Shown here: positions 1 through 5,551 of the stretch, one piece after another | Numbering within the stretch: position 1 is the first letter of the stretch | How the letters are laid out: each line of letters begins with the position of its first letter | Position numbers and translations under genes: made by a program | NCBI GenBank assembly: GCA_946410505.1 | Contig: CAMKAP010000083.1 | Location: forward strand, 1-8,462 | From: an uncultured Clostridia bacterium | Lineage (GTDB): Bacteria; Bacillota_A; Clostridia; Oscillospirales; Oscillospiraceae | Direction of reading: 5' to 3' | Length of the DNA: 8,462 bases | Notes under the pieces: model-generated | Databases searched by the model: none | Seen by the model: the letters and a program-made list of their open reading frames with translations, nothing else | What the model was told of the DNA's origin: nothing

Positions 1-57
1 GGCTACATCGTCCCCGGTCTGGGCGACGCGGGCGACCGTATCTTCGGCACCAAGTAA
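1..57 (+). CDS. upp: Uracil phosphoribosyltransferase, C-terminal end (partial)
   Basis: Only the last 18 codons and the TAA stop are inside the window; the gene begins upstream. The visible peptide, GYIVPGLGDAGDRIFGTK, is the highly conserved C-terminus of uracil phosphoribosyltransferase. In this family the GLGDAGDR stretch helps form the uracil-binding pocket. The enzyme is a cytoplasmic pyrimidine-salvage protein that makes UMP from uracil and PRPP. The tail ends at the family's usual place, so the 3' end looks intact. The following 290 bases contain two terminator-type hairpins, so upp is probably transcriptionally separated from the next gene. Confidence 0.93.
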   Translation, partial: GYIVPGLGDAGDRIFGTK

Positions 58-75
58 CAATCTGTTTTCTGACGG

Positions 76-109
76 ATCGGCAGGGCGTTTGCACTGCCGC
101 TTGCAGTGT
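76..109 (+). repeat. Imperfect hairpin, first copy of a duplicated terminator-like unit
   Basis: A stem forms between 78-86 and 91-99 around a GTTT loop, with one G/A mismatch in the middle. The sequence from 76 is about 80% identical to 255-288 and has the same loop. Unlike that second copy it is not followed by a T run, so as a terminator it looks weaker or decayed. It lies 20 bases after the upp stop codon and may still help end the upp transcript. Confidence 0.55.
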
Positions 110-141
110 TTCGACAAAGTCTGCACAAGCGAAAACAGAAT

Positions 142-228
142 TGTCATTCTGAGGAACGAAGTGACGAAGAATCTCTTTTTACTCCTAAAACGATCTTTTT
201 GAGATCCTACGCTGCGCTCAGGATGACA
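142..228. repeat. 87-bp short interspersed palindromic repeat (REP/MITE-like)
   Basis: The ends are inverted copies of each other: TGTCATTCTGAG at 142-153 and CTCAGGATGACA at 217-228, with one mismatch in 12. Between them the arms carry GAAGAATCTC and GAGATCCTACGCTGCG. This is the widely dispersed bacterial intergenic repeat whose plus-strand translation gives HSEERSDEES and, at the other end, AALRMT. I recognise it as common in Faecalibacterium and related Clostridia. It is too short to encode a transposase and would be mobilised in trans, if at all. It is more AT-rich than its surroundings. Copy number in this genome cannot be seen from the window. Confidence 0.8.
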
Positions 229-251
229 GGAGCGAGGTTTGTCAACAGTCT

Positions 252-290
252 GCAATCGGCAGGGCGTTTGCCCTGCCGATTGCATTTTGT
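252..290 (+). terminator. Rho-independent terminator-like hairpin (second copy)
   Basis: A perfect 14-bp stem pairs 252-265 with 270-283 around a GTTT loop and is followed by ATTTTGT. This is a good intrinsic terminator on the plus strand, most simply the terminator of upp, although it lies about 195 bases after the upp stop. It shares its core with the weaker hairpin at 76-99. The candidate -35 box of the next gene overlaps its 3' arm. Confidence 0.65.
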
Positions 291-308
291 GCCGGAAAGG
301 CTTACAAT
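280..308 (+). promoter_or_regulatory. Candidate sigma-A promoter for the CARF gene
   Basis: TTGCAT at 280-285 and TACAAT at 303-308 are separated by exactly 17 bases. The -10 box matches the consensus at five of six positions, the -35 at only three of six. Transcription would begin near 315, giving a leader of about 35 bases before the ATG at 349. It is the best candidate between the upp terminator and the next gene. It is a reading of short motifs and not a proven start. Confidence 0.42.
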
Positions 309-330
309 ACCCGCAGAGACAGAATCTCCC

Positions 331-337
331 GAAAGGA
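331..337 (+). promoter_or_regulatory. Ribosome binding site deciding the ATG at 349
   Basis: GAAAGGA lies 11 bases before the ATG at 349. Together with the start of family similarity directly after that ATG, it supports initiation here. The reading frame stays open back to about 106, but that stretch runs through the interspersed repeat and the terminator hairpin and shows no conserved protein sequence. Confidence 0.6.
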
Positions 338-348
338 CGCGTACCGAC

Positions 349-1524
349 ATGGAAACCTTGATCGAACTCTATGACCAACGGCCGCTGGAAAATGTGCTGG
401 GCGTGGAGATGTTCCGCCCGAAGCGCGCGGTCTATATCTGCCCGGAGAGGGCCGCCCGGGACACGGCGCTTCAAAAGAAGATGCGGGCCTATTTCAGCCA
501 CAGGCAGCAGCGCACGGAGCTTATTTTTTTCAAGGCCGACGTCTATGACGCCTCCTCCGTGCTGACGCTGCTGCAGAGCATCGTCTCCCGCTATCCCGAC
601 TGTGCCATAGACATCACCGGCGGCACCGACGCCGTCCTGTTCGCGGCCGGTCTTCTCAGCGCGGAGACGCCTATTCCGGTTTTTACTTACAGCCGGAAAA
701 AGAACTGCTTCTACAACATCCGCAATGCGGATTTTGCCGACGGCGTCGTCTGCTCCCTCCGCTATCCGGTGGAGGATTTCTTTCGGATGGCCGGCGGCTC
801 CGTGCGGGAAGGGCGCGTGAGTAACGCGCTGCTGGAGCGCTATCTGCCGGACTTCGACCCCTTCTTCGAGGTGTATCTCCGGCACCGGAGGGACTGGGTG
901 AAGATCGTCACCTATCTGCAGCGGCTCTCCCCTGCCTCCGACGAGGGGGTCTTTTCCCTGGAGGTCAGCGGACCCTATACGGTAAAGGGAGAGCGCGGCG
1001 CCCGGATCGACGCGCCGGAGTCCGCTCTGCGCGCGCTGGAGGAGATCGGCTTTCTCCGCGCCCTGCGCATCACGCCCGAGAGCGTCTCCTTCCGTTTCCG
1101 GGACGGGCAGATCCGCGCCTGGCTGCGGGACGTGGGCAGCGTACTGGAGACCTATGTGTACAAAGCCTGCCTGGATACGGGCCTCTTTGACGATGTGCGC
1201 CTGAGTGTGATCGTGGACTGGGAGGGTGAAAACAATGCAGGCTCCGTCTCCAACGAGCTGGACGTGATGTGCTCCCGGGGCGTGGTGCCGCTCTTCATCA
1301 GCTGCAAGACCTGCGACGTGAAGACTGAGGCGCTCAACGAGCTGGCCATCCTGCGGGACCGCTTCGGCGGCCAGATGGCCCGGGCCGCCATCGTCACCGC
1401 CGAGCGTGCAAACGCCCTGGTTCGCAGCCGGGCCTCCGAGCTGAACATCCAGGTCATCGACCTGAGCGATCTTGCATCCGAGAAGCTGCAGGCACGCCTG
1501 AAGCGCTGCATGAGCGCAAACTGA
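349..1524 (+). CDS. CARF-DUF1887 protein, Card1/Can2-like putative cyclic-oligonucleotide-activated nuclease
   Basis: 391 residues, predicted cytoplasmic. The N-terminal half (about 1-140) fits a Rossmann-like CARF domain: it opens with PLENVLGVEMFRPKRAVYI and carries the ligand-loop motif DITGGTD at 88-94. A linker or winged-helix-like middle follows (about 150-255). The C-terminal part (about 260-385) matches the DUF1887 PD-(D/E)XK nuclease fold: LETYVY near 266-271, NELDVM at 302-307 with candidate catalytic D305, and FISCKT at 316-321 with candidate K320, then LNELAILRDRFGG. Known relatives (Card1, Can2) bind cyclic tetra-adenylate from type III CRISPR Cas10 and then cut nucleic acid. No cas gene or array is visible here, so the activator is unknown. 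The position two before K320 is S318, where many PD-(D/E)XK enzymes have Glu. The ATG at 349 is preferred because the upstream open frame only translates repeat DNA. It probably shares a transcript with the hydrolase 27 bases downstream. The family is secure; activity is inferred. Confidence 0.85.
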   Translation: METLIELYDQRPLENVLGVEMFRPKRAVYICPERAARDTALQKKMRAYFSHRQQRTELIFFKADVYDASSVLTLLQSIVSRYPDCAIDITGGTDAVLFAAGLLSAETPIPVFTYSRKKNCFYNIRNADFADGVVCSLRYPVEDFFRMAGGSVREGRVSNALLERYLPDFDPFFEVYLRHRRDWVKIVTYLQRLSPASDEGVFSLEVSGPYTVKGERGARIDAPESALRALEEIGFLRALRITPESVSFRFRDGQIRAWLRDVGSVLETYVYKACLDTGLFDDVRLSVIVDWEGENNAGSVSNELDVMCSRGVVPLFISCKTCDVKTEALNELAILRDRFGGQMARAAIVTAERANALVRSRASELNIQVIDLSDLASEKLQARLKRCMSAN

Positions 1525-1540
1525 AATCTTGTTTATTTGT

Positions 1541-1554
1541 GAGGCATCGCATTG
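1541..1554 (+). promoter_or_regulatory. Ribosome binding site and TTG start of the hydrolase
   Basis: TGTGAGG ends at 1544, seven bases before a TTG at 1552. No ATG lies in frame nearby until residue 15, which falls inside the first hydrophobic segment. TTG followed by Lys-Tyr-Tyr and a membrane helix is therefore the sensible start. Confidence 0.6.
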
Positions 1555-2349
1555 AAATATTATCTTCTCTGCGCACTCGCTCTGCTCCTGTGTATGGGGC
1601 TCGGTGCGGTCATAGTCTTTCCCCTGCAGCGGAAAAGGCGGAGGGTCCTTCCCAAGCTGCTGCTTTCTCTGCTTCTTGGCCTCATTCTGGCCGTGGCGGC
1701 AGTCTTTGGCTTCCTCTCCGTCTATTATCACGCCGCTCCGGAAGCCCTGCGCGCTCTGGACTCTGAGGAGAGCGTGCAGGTCTCCGAGATCGAAAAAGGT
1801 TATTTCTTCGACGGCCCCGGTGAAAAGGCCGCACTGGTCTTCTATCCCGGCGCCAAGGTAGAAAGCGAAGCCTATGCCCCCCTGCTGCAGATTCTTGCCC
1901 GTGAAGGTCTGGACTGCTTTCTGGTGAAGATGCCGCTGCACATGGCGGTGCTGGACATGGACGCCGCCGAAGAGCTTCGGACGGCATACGACTATGACAG
2001 CTGGCTGCTGGCGGGGCACTCCATGGGCGGAGCCGTGGCCGCGAATCTGGTCGGCGACGGCGCAGGCTTTGACGCGCTGGTTCTGTTGGCCTCCTATCCC
2101 ACGAAAGCCCTGCCCGAGAGGCTGCGTCTGCTCTCCGTCTACGGTAGCGAGGACGGCTGCCTCGACCGGGACCAATATGAGGCCGGGCGGCAGTTCTGGC
2201 CGGAGCAGGCCACAGAACTGGTGATCTCCGGCGGAAATCACGCCTCCTTCGGAAACTACGGCGCCCAGCGCGGCGACGGCGCAGCCGTTATCGACGCCTG
2301 GGAGCAGCAGGCCCTGACCGCCGGTGCGATCCTGGATCTGCTGGGGTAA
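1552..2349 (+). CDS. Membrane-anchored alpha/beta hydrolase
   Basis: 265 residues from a TTG start. Two hydrophobic segments (about 4-23 and 34-56), separated by the basic stretch QRKRRRVLPK, form an N-terminal membrane hairpin. The hydrolase domain follows: a conserved LVFYPGAKVE strand-turn at 95-104, the nucleophile elbow GHSMG at 155-159 (S157), YGSEDG at 197-202 (candidate D201) and GGNHASFGNYG at 227-237 (H230). The triad is complete, so an active esterase, lipase or related enzyme is likely, with the domain probably on the outer face. This matches the Abhydrolase_5-type (PF12695-like) proteins common in Firmicutes. The substrate is unknown. It lies 27 bases behind the CARF-DUF1887 gene with no terminator between them, suggesting co-transcription. 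The stop codon overlaps the edge of the palindromic element that follows, but the C-terminus looks complete. Confidence 0.82.
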   Translation: MKYYLLCALALLLCMGLGAVIVFPLQRKRRRVLPKLLLSLLLGLILAVAAVFGFLSVYYHAAPEALRALDSEESVQVSEIEKGYFFDGPGEKAALVFYPGAKVESEAYAPLLQILAREGLDCFLVKMPLHMAVLDMDAAEELRTAYDYDSWLLAGHSMGGAVAANLVGDGAGFDALVLLASYPTKALPERLRLLSVYGSEDGCLDRDQYEAGRQFWPEQATELVISGGNHASFGNYGAQRGDGAAVIDAWEQQALTAGAILDLLG

Positions 2350-2397
2350 AAGTATACGATTGTTTTCGACCGCCCAGAGGCGGCAGGCAGCGTATAT

Positions 2398-2439
2398 CAG
2401 GAAACTTTTCTTTCCTTTCGCGGAAAGAAAGGTTTCCTG
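2398..2439. repeat. 18-bp hairpin with purine/pyrimidine-rich arms
   Basis: Positions 2398-2415 pair with 2422-2439 around the six-base loop TTTCGC, with a single G-T wobble. The arms carry GGAAAGAAAG on one strand. There is no T run after it on the plus strand, so it does not look like a normal terminator. It is part of the proposed element at 2348-2906. Confidence 0.75.
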
Positions 2440-2457
2440 GCCTTCAAAGAAAGGCGA

Positions 2458-2477
2458 CCAGAGGAGGTCTCCTCTGG
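2458..2477. repeat. Short perfect palindrome
   Basis: CCAGAGGA at 2458-2465 pairs with TCCTCTGG at 2470-2477 around a GGTC tetraloop. It lies 18 bases after the preceding hairpin, inside the proposed element. This compact stem-loop probably forms in RNA or single-stranded DNA. Confidence 0.7.
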
Positions 2478-2809
2478 ACTCCACTGCCTGATCGGGGAGT
2501 CTAAGGGCAGATCCGGGGTCGCCGCTAAAGCAGGAACGCGTGGAGGCTTGCCCCGCATACCGCTGCCGCTCCCCGGCACTCCTGACGAAGAATGCTGCCC
2601 GCTCCGGGCCGCGGCTCGCAGAGAGGGTTATTTTGGGCCGTCGAGCCGCCGTTTGGTGCTTTTGAGCGCCGCGAACTGCACAGCATAGCGGCAGCGGACA
2701 CCCGGGCGAACAGGGCTGTCCAACATTCGGACGGCGGTGACCCACGCTCAGACCTCGTGTTCCCCTCTCTGACAAGCGCCTTTTTCTTTCTTACACCGGG
2801 CGCGACGCG

Positions 2810-2844
2810 TTCTTTCTTTTTGGGCAAGCTCCAAAAAGAAAGAA
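2810..2844. repeat. 14-bp perfect inverted repeat with a 7-base loop
   Basis: TTCTTTCTTTTTGG at 2810-2823 is the exact reverse complement of CCAAAAAGAAAGAA at 2831-2844; the loop is GCAAGCT. It mirrors the purine/pyrimidine style of the hairpin at 2398-2439 and sits near the opposite end of the proposed element. Confidence 0.75.
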
Positions 2845-2960
2845 TGGGGGGCGCGCATTACGCCGTGTCGCCTCTCTGAACAGATTGGAGATAATAGTAT
2901 ACTTTTTTCTCGAGCCGCTGCACTGTGTTTCTGCGCACAGGCAAACACATGCGAGCACAA

Positions 2961-3013
2961 CAAAAACATAACCCCCGGGGAGGTGACAAGCATGTCTTTC
3001 ACCTCCCCGGGGG
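2961..3013 (-). terminator. Strong rho-independent terminator of the minus-strand operon
   Basis: A perfect 15-bp GC-rich stem pairs 2972-2986 with 2999-3013 around a 12-base loop. Read on the minus strand it comes 18 bases after the stop codon of the cysteine desulfidase gene and is followed by TTATGTTTTTGTTG, a classic intrinsic terminator. On the plus strand it is followed by ATTATTAAGCGTTTTTC, so it may also stop transcripts arriving from the hydrolase side. Confidence 0.88.
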
Positions 3014-3031
3014 ATTATTAAGCGTTTTTCG

Positions 3032-4306
3032 TCAGTCGTTGCCCATCATCAGACGGATGACCTCTTTGTCAGTGCCGCGCATACCCTCACGAGCAATGGT
3101 GCTGACAGCCTTGATGGTGTTTTCCACACCCTTGACCACGATGCCGTCGCCGCCGTAGAACTGGCTGTCATGCATATACATGCGCATGCCCAGCATGCCC
3201 GCCTCCACCGCGGAGGCGATCTTGGCCGCGCAGCTGGCTTTGGCCCCGTCACAGATCATGCCGGAGTTGATGGCCAGGGCGTTGACGATGGTGTGGGCGA
3301 TCTCCCGGTATCGGCCGCCGTAGAGGTAGCAGACGCCGGCGCCCGCGCCGGCTCCGGCGGAGGTGGCGCCGCAGTAAGCCGAGAGGCTGCCGATGCCGGT
3401 CTTCAGATGGATCGTCACCAGATTGGAAACCGCCAGCGCCCGGTAGAGCGTTCCATCCGAGACGCCCATTTCGCGCCCGTAGATGATGACGGGCACAGAG
3501 GCGGTCAAACCCTGGTTGCCGCTGCCGGAGTTAATGACCACCGGCATCTCACATCCGTCCATGCGGGCGTCGGAGCCCGCAGCGGCCCAGGCTTTGGCCC
3601 GGTTATGGACGGAATTGCCGTAGGAGCGCAGCAGGATCTTGCCGATCTCCGCGCCGTAGCCGCCCTTGAGGCCGGTCTCCGCGATGGCCATGTTGTATTC
3701 GATCTGCCGCTGCAGGATGGGTCGCAGACGCGCTACCTCCACCGTGTCGGCAAAACGCACAATGTCCTCTACGTTCAGCTCCGCCCGGTTCTCCGGCACC
3801 GAATCGGCCGCGGCGGACCAGGGCTTCTCCAGAAGCGTCTCGCCGTTCTTTCGGATGCACACCACGTTCGTGTGGTGGGAGACGATATGCACATAGGCAC
3901 TCTCCCCGCCGGAAAACAGCTCTACCGCCAGATCGAAGGGCAGCTCGGACTGGGCCTCGCAGATGCTGATGTCCGCCGCGGCGAGCCAGGTGTCCATGGC
4001 CTGCAGTTCCTCCGGTCCCGCCTCCGAGATGACCTCCAGCTCACGCTCGGATTTTCCGAAGCACAGCCCTGCGGCAACGGCGCTGCGCATTCCCTTGCGG
4101 CCGCCCGTGTTGGGGACCACGACGCTCTTGACGTTCTTCACAATGTTCCCGCTGACGGTGAGGACCGTGCGCTCCGGCATGGCGCCCAGCGTGTCGCGGG
4201 CCAGGGCTGCGGCATAGGCGATAGCAATGGGCTCGGTGCAGCCCATCGCGGGCACCAGTTCCTCCCGCAGGATGTCCAGATAGCTTTCCATCTTACTCTG
4301 TTCCAT
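3032..4306 (-). CDS. cyuA: L-cysteine desulfidase / serine dehydratase-like iron-sulfur enzyme (UPF0597, CyuA family)
   Basis: 424 residues, cytoplasmic, about the family's full length. It belongs to the UPF0597 group related to the alpha subunit of iron-sulfur L-serine dehydratase. The characterised archaeal member splits L-cysteine into sulfide, ammonia and pyruvate using a [4Fe-4S] cluster. Visible hallmarks are MGCTEP at 21-26 (C23), VVVPNTGGRKG at 62-72, NSGSGNQG at 259-266, YCGATSAGAGAGAG at 311-324 (C312), and C352 and C359 in MICDGAK and ASCAAK. The 312/352/359 spacing matches my recollection of the cluster ligands in that enzyme. The ATG is preceded by AAGGGGAG (4313-4320 on the plus strand) seven bases away. 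It is the last gene of the minus-strand series, 36 bases after the DUF1015 gene and just before a strong terminator. Cysteine versus serine preference cannot be read from sequence alone. Confidence 0.88.
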   Translation of the reverse strand: MEQSKMESYLDILREELVPAMGCTEPIAIAYAAALARDTLGAMPERTVLTVSGNIVKNVKSVVVPNTGGRKGMRSAVAAGLCFGKSERELEVISEAGPEELQAMDTWLAAADISICEAQSELPFDLAVELFSGGESAYVHIVSHHTNVVCIRKNGETLLEKPWSAAADSVPENRAELNVEDIVRFADTVEVARLRPILQRQIEYNMAIAETGLKGGYGAEIGKILLRSYGNSVHNRAKAWAAAGSDARMDGCEMPVVINSGSGNQGLTASVPVIIYGREMGVSDGTLYRALAVSNLVTIHLKTGIGSLSAYCGATSAGAGAGAGVCYLYGGRYREIAHTIVNALAINSGMICDGAKASCAAKIASAVEAGMLGMRMYMHDSQFYGGDGIVVKGVENTIKAVSTIAREGMRGTDKEVIRLMMGND

Positions 4307-4342
4307 CTTTGACTCCCCTTTCCGGCGTGATGCAGCTTGTCT

Positions 4343-5551
4343 TTACCGAATCCTTCTCGCTTCCAGATAATAGCGCTTCTCCCGGGCTTCACCCATGGAG
4401 AAGGTCTTGCGCGGCAGCACGCCGCCCGCTGCGACGGCGGGAAACAGCGCCTCCTTTTCCATGGCGGGCAGCAGGAAGCCCACGGCGTTCTGTGCTGCGG
4501 ACAAACTCCTCAGCGCCTCGGCCCCGTGGATATAGTCGATGCTTCCGCCGTGCGTCTGCAGCCAGGCATCCAGCGCCGCCTGCAGCGCTGCCACCGGGAG
4601 CTGTCCGTCCCCGGTTTTTATGTGCAGAACGGACTTCCGCCCGCCGCTCAGGCAGGTGACGGCCGGTCCCTCGCCGCAGTCCAGCCGCTCCTTGAGAAAG
4701 CCCAGCAGGGCCTTCGCGTCACAGCCGGTGATCACGCGGTGGATGGGCTCCCATCTCTGTCCCGGGCCGTGCAGGTTTTCGAGCTCCACCAGCGCCCAGC
4801 GGGCCGGGTGGCCGGAGAGATCTTCACCGGGATGCTCGCGCTTCGTCTTCTCCCAGCAGGCCTTGGCCGTGGCCAGAGAATGGTTCCCGTCGCCCACGGT
4901 AAAGCAGAGCTCCCGTCCCGAGGCGTAGGCGTCCAGCCGCTCCCGCAGCCTCCGCAGTACCACGCCCTCCAGCAGCCAGCCGCTCACACGGCCGCCGCCC
5001 TGCATCAGCTCAAAATCGTAGAGCTTGGGGAAGGCGGCCTTCTGCCGGGAAAGCAGGCCGATCAGCAGATCGTCCGGATCGTCGCAGAGGAGCAGGGCAT
5101 GCGGCAGCTCCAGCGCCGCGCCCTGGCGAAGCGCCATCCGCGGCGGGATGCGCTCGGCCACGGTCTCCTCTGTCGCGCGCACGGGCGTTTTCGCATCCGG
5201 TGCGAAGTCGTAGGCTTCCAGATCCACCATGCCCATCACGCCCTGACGGTATGATCCGTCGGCAAAGCGGCGCTCCACATAGATAAAGGCGTTTTTATAT
5301 TCCCGAAAGAGGCCCCTGTGCAGGTAAGCCTCCATCGCGGCATGGGCAGTGCCGATCTTCTCCTCATCCTGCCCGCCCAGCTCCGCCTCCGGCAGGATCA
5401 GGTGCAGCGCGGAGGGAGCGTCTCCCACGATGCGCCGCGTCTCCTCCCAGTATTCGGGCTCGGAGGAAAACTGATCGCAGGCGATCACCGCCCACTTTTC
5501 CAGGTCCTCCTCCCGGGGGATCAGAATGTCCGCAGGCTGAAAAACACTCAT
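4343..5551 (-). CDS. DUF1015 family protein
   Basis: 402 residues, cytoplasmic, with no signal peptide or membrane segment. The family (PF06245, COG4198) is widespread in Clostridia but its biochemical role is not established. Diagnostic motifs are ACDQFSSEPEYWEE at 24-37, FTVGDGNHSLATAKA at 217-231 (an invariant-looking DGNHS core), EPIHRV at 268-273 and the C-terminal LPRKTFSMGEAREKR at 379-393. Length and both ends fit the family, so it appears complete. Its ATG overlaps the stop of the sortase gene by four bases (ATGA), with GGGAGG about 11 bases upstream inside the sortase coding sequence, which points to translational coupling. In other Firmicutes DUF1015 genes often sit by serine-biosynthesis genes. 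Here the partner downstream is a serine/cysteine-degrading enzyme, a weak hint of an amino-acid link. Confidence 0.88.
   Translation of the reverse strand: MSVFQPADILIPREEDLEKWAVIACDQFSSEPEYWEETRRIVGDAPSALHLILPEAELGGQDEEKIGTAHAAMEAYLHRGLFREYKNAFIYVERRFADGSYRQGVMGMVDLEAYDFAPDAKTPVRATEETVAERIPPRMALRQGAALELPHALLLCDDPDDLLIGLLSRQKAAFPKLYDFELMQGGGRVSGWLLEGVVLRRLRERLDAYASGRELCFTVGDGNHSLATAKACWEKTKREHPGEDLSGHPARWALVELENLHGPGQRWEPIHRVITGCDAKALLGFLKERLDCGEGPAVTCLSGGRKSVLHIKTGDGQLPVAALQAALDAWLQTHGGSIDYIHGAEALRSLSAAQNAVGFLLPAMEKEALFPAVAAGGVLPRKTFSMGEAREKRYYLEARRIR

Larger units (their letters stand above)
2348..2906. mobile_element. About 560-bp palindromic non-autonomous element (MITE-like)
   Basis: AAAAGTATAC at 2348-2357 is repeated exactly in inverted form as GTATACTTTT at 2897-2906, and weaker symmetry extends to about 20 bases. 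Inside are several strong hairpins (2398-2439, 2458-2477, 2810-2844) and no credible gene on either strand. Translations of the interior, such as SSGRLSLKARKPFFPRKER, resemble spurious hypothetical proteins that I recall from many Oscillospirales genomes, which suggests a dispersed repeat. No transposase is present and I see no clear target-site duplication. The left end begins within the stop codon of the hydrolase. An alternative is a structured non-coding RNA or a cluster of several smaller repeats. Confidence 0.55.

Noticed and set aside
142..288. Possible CRISPR array, prompted by the nearby CARF gene and repeated hairpins
   Set aside because: There are only two divergent hairpin copies with a known-style interspersed repeat between them. 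There are no regularly spaced identical repeats and no spacers of even length.
2525..2827. Minus-strand open frame of 100 codons in the intergenic element
   Set aside because: It runs through palindromic repeat DNA, has no good ribosome site and resembles the spurious hypothetical proteins produced when such repeats are translated.
2592..2879. Plus-strand open frame of 95 codons in the intergenic element
   Set aside because: It overlaps the other frame across the same hairpins, with no domain and no start signal. It is more likely non-coding.
3170..4312. Long plus-strand open frame (about 380 codons) opposite the cysteine desulfidase gene
   Set aside because: It is the antisense of a gene with clear family motifs. 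Its translation is rich in Gly, Arg, His and Val with no recognisable domain, as expected for a GC-rich shadow frame.
4337..5254. Plus-strand open frame of about 305 codons opposite the DUF1015 gene
   Set aside because: The opposite strand encodes a complete DUF1015 protein with all family motifs. This frame has low-complexity composition and no plausible ribosome site.
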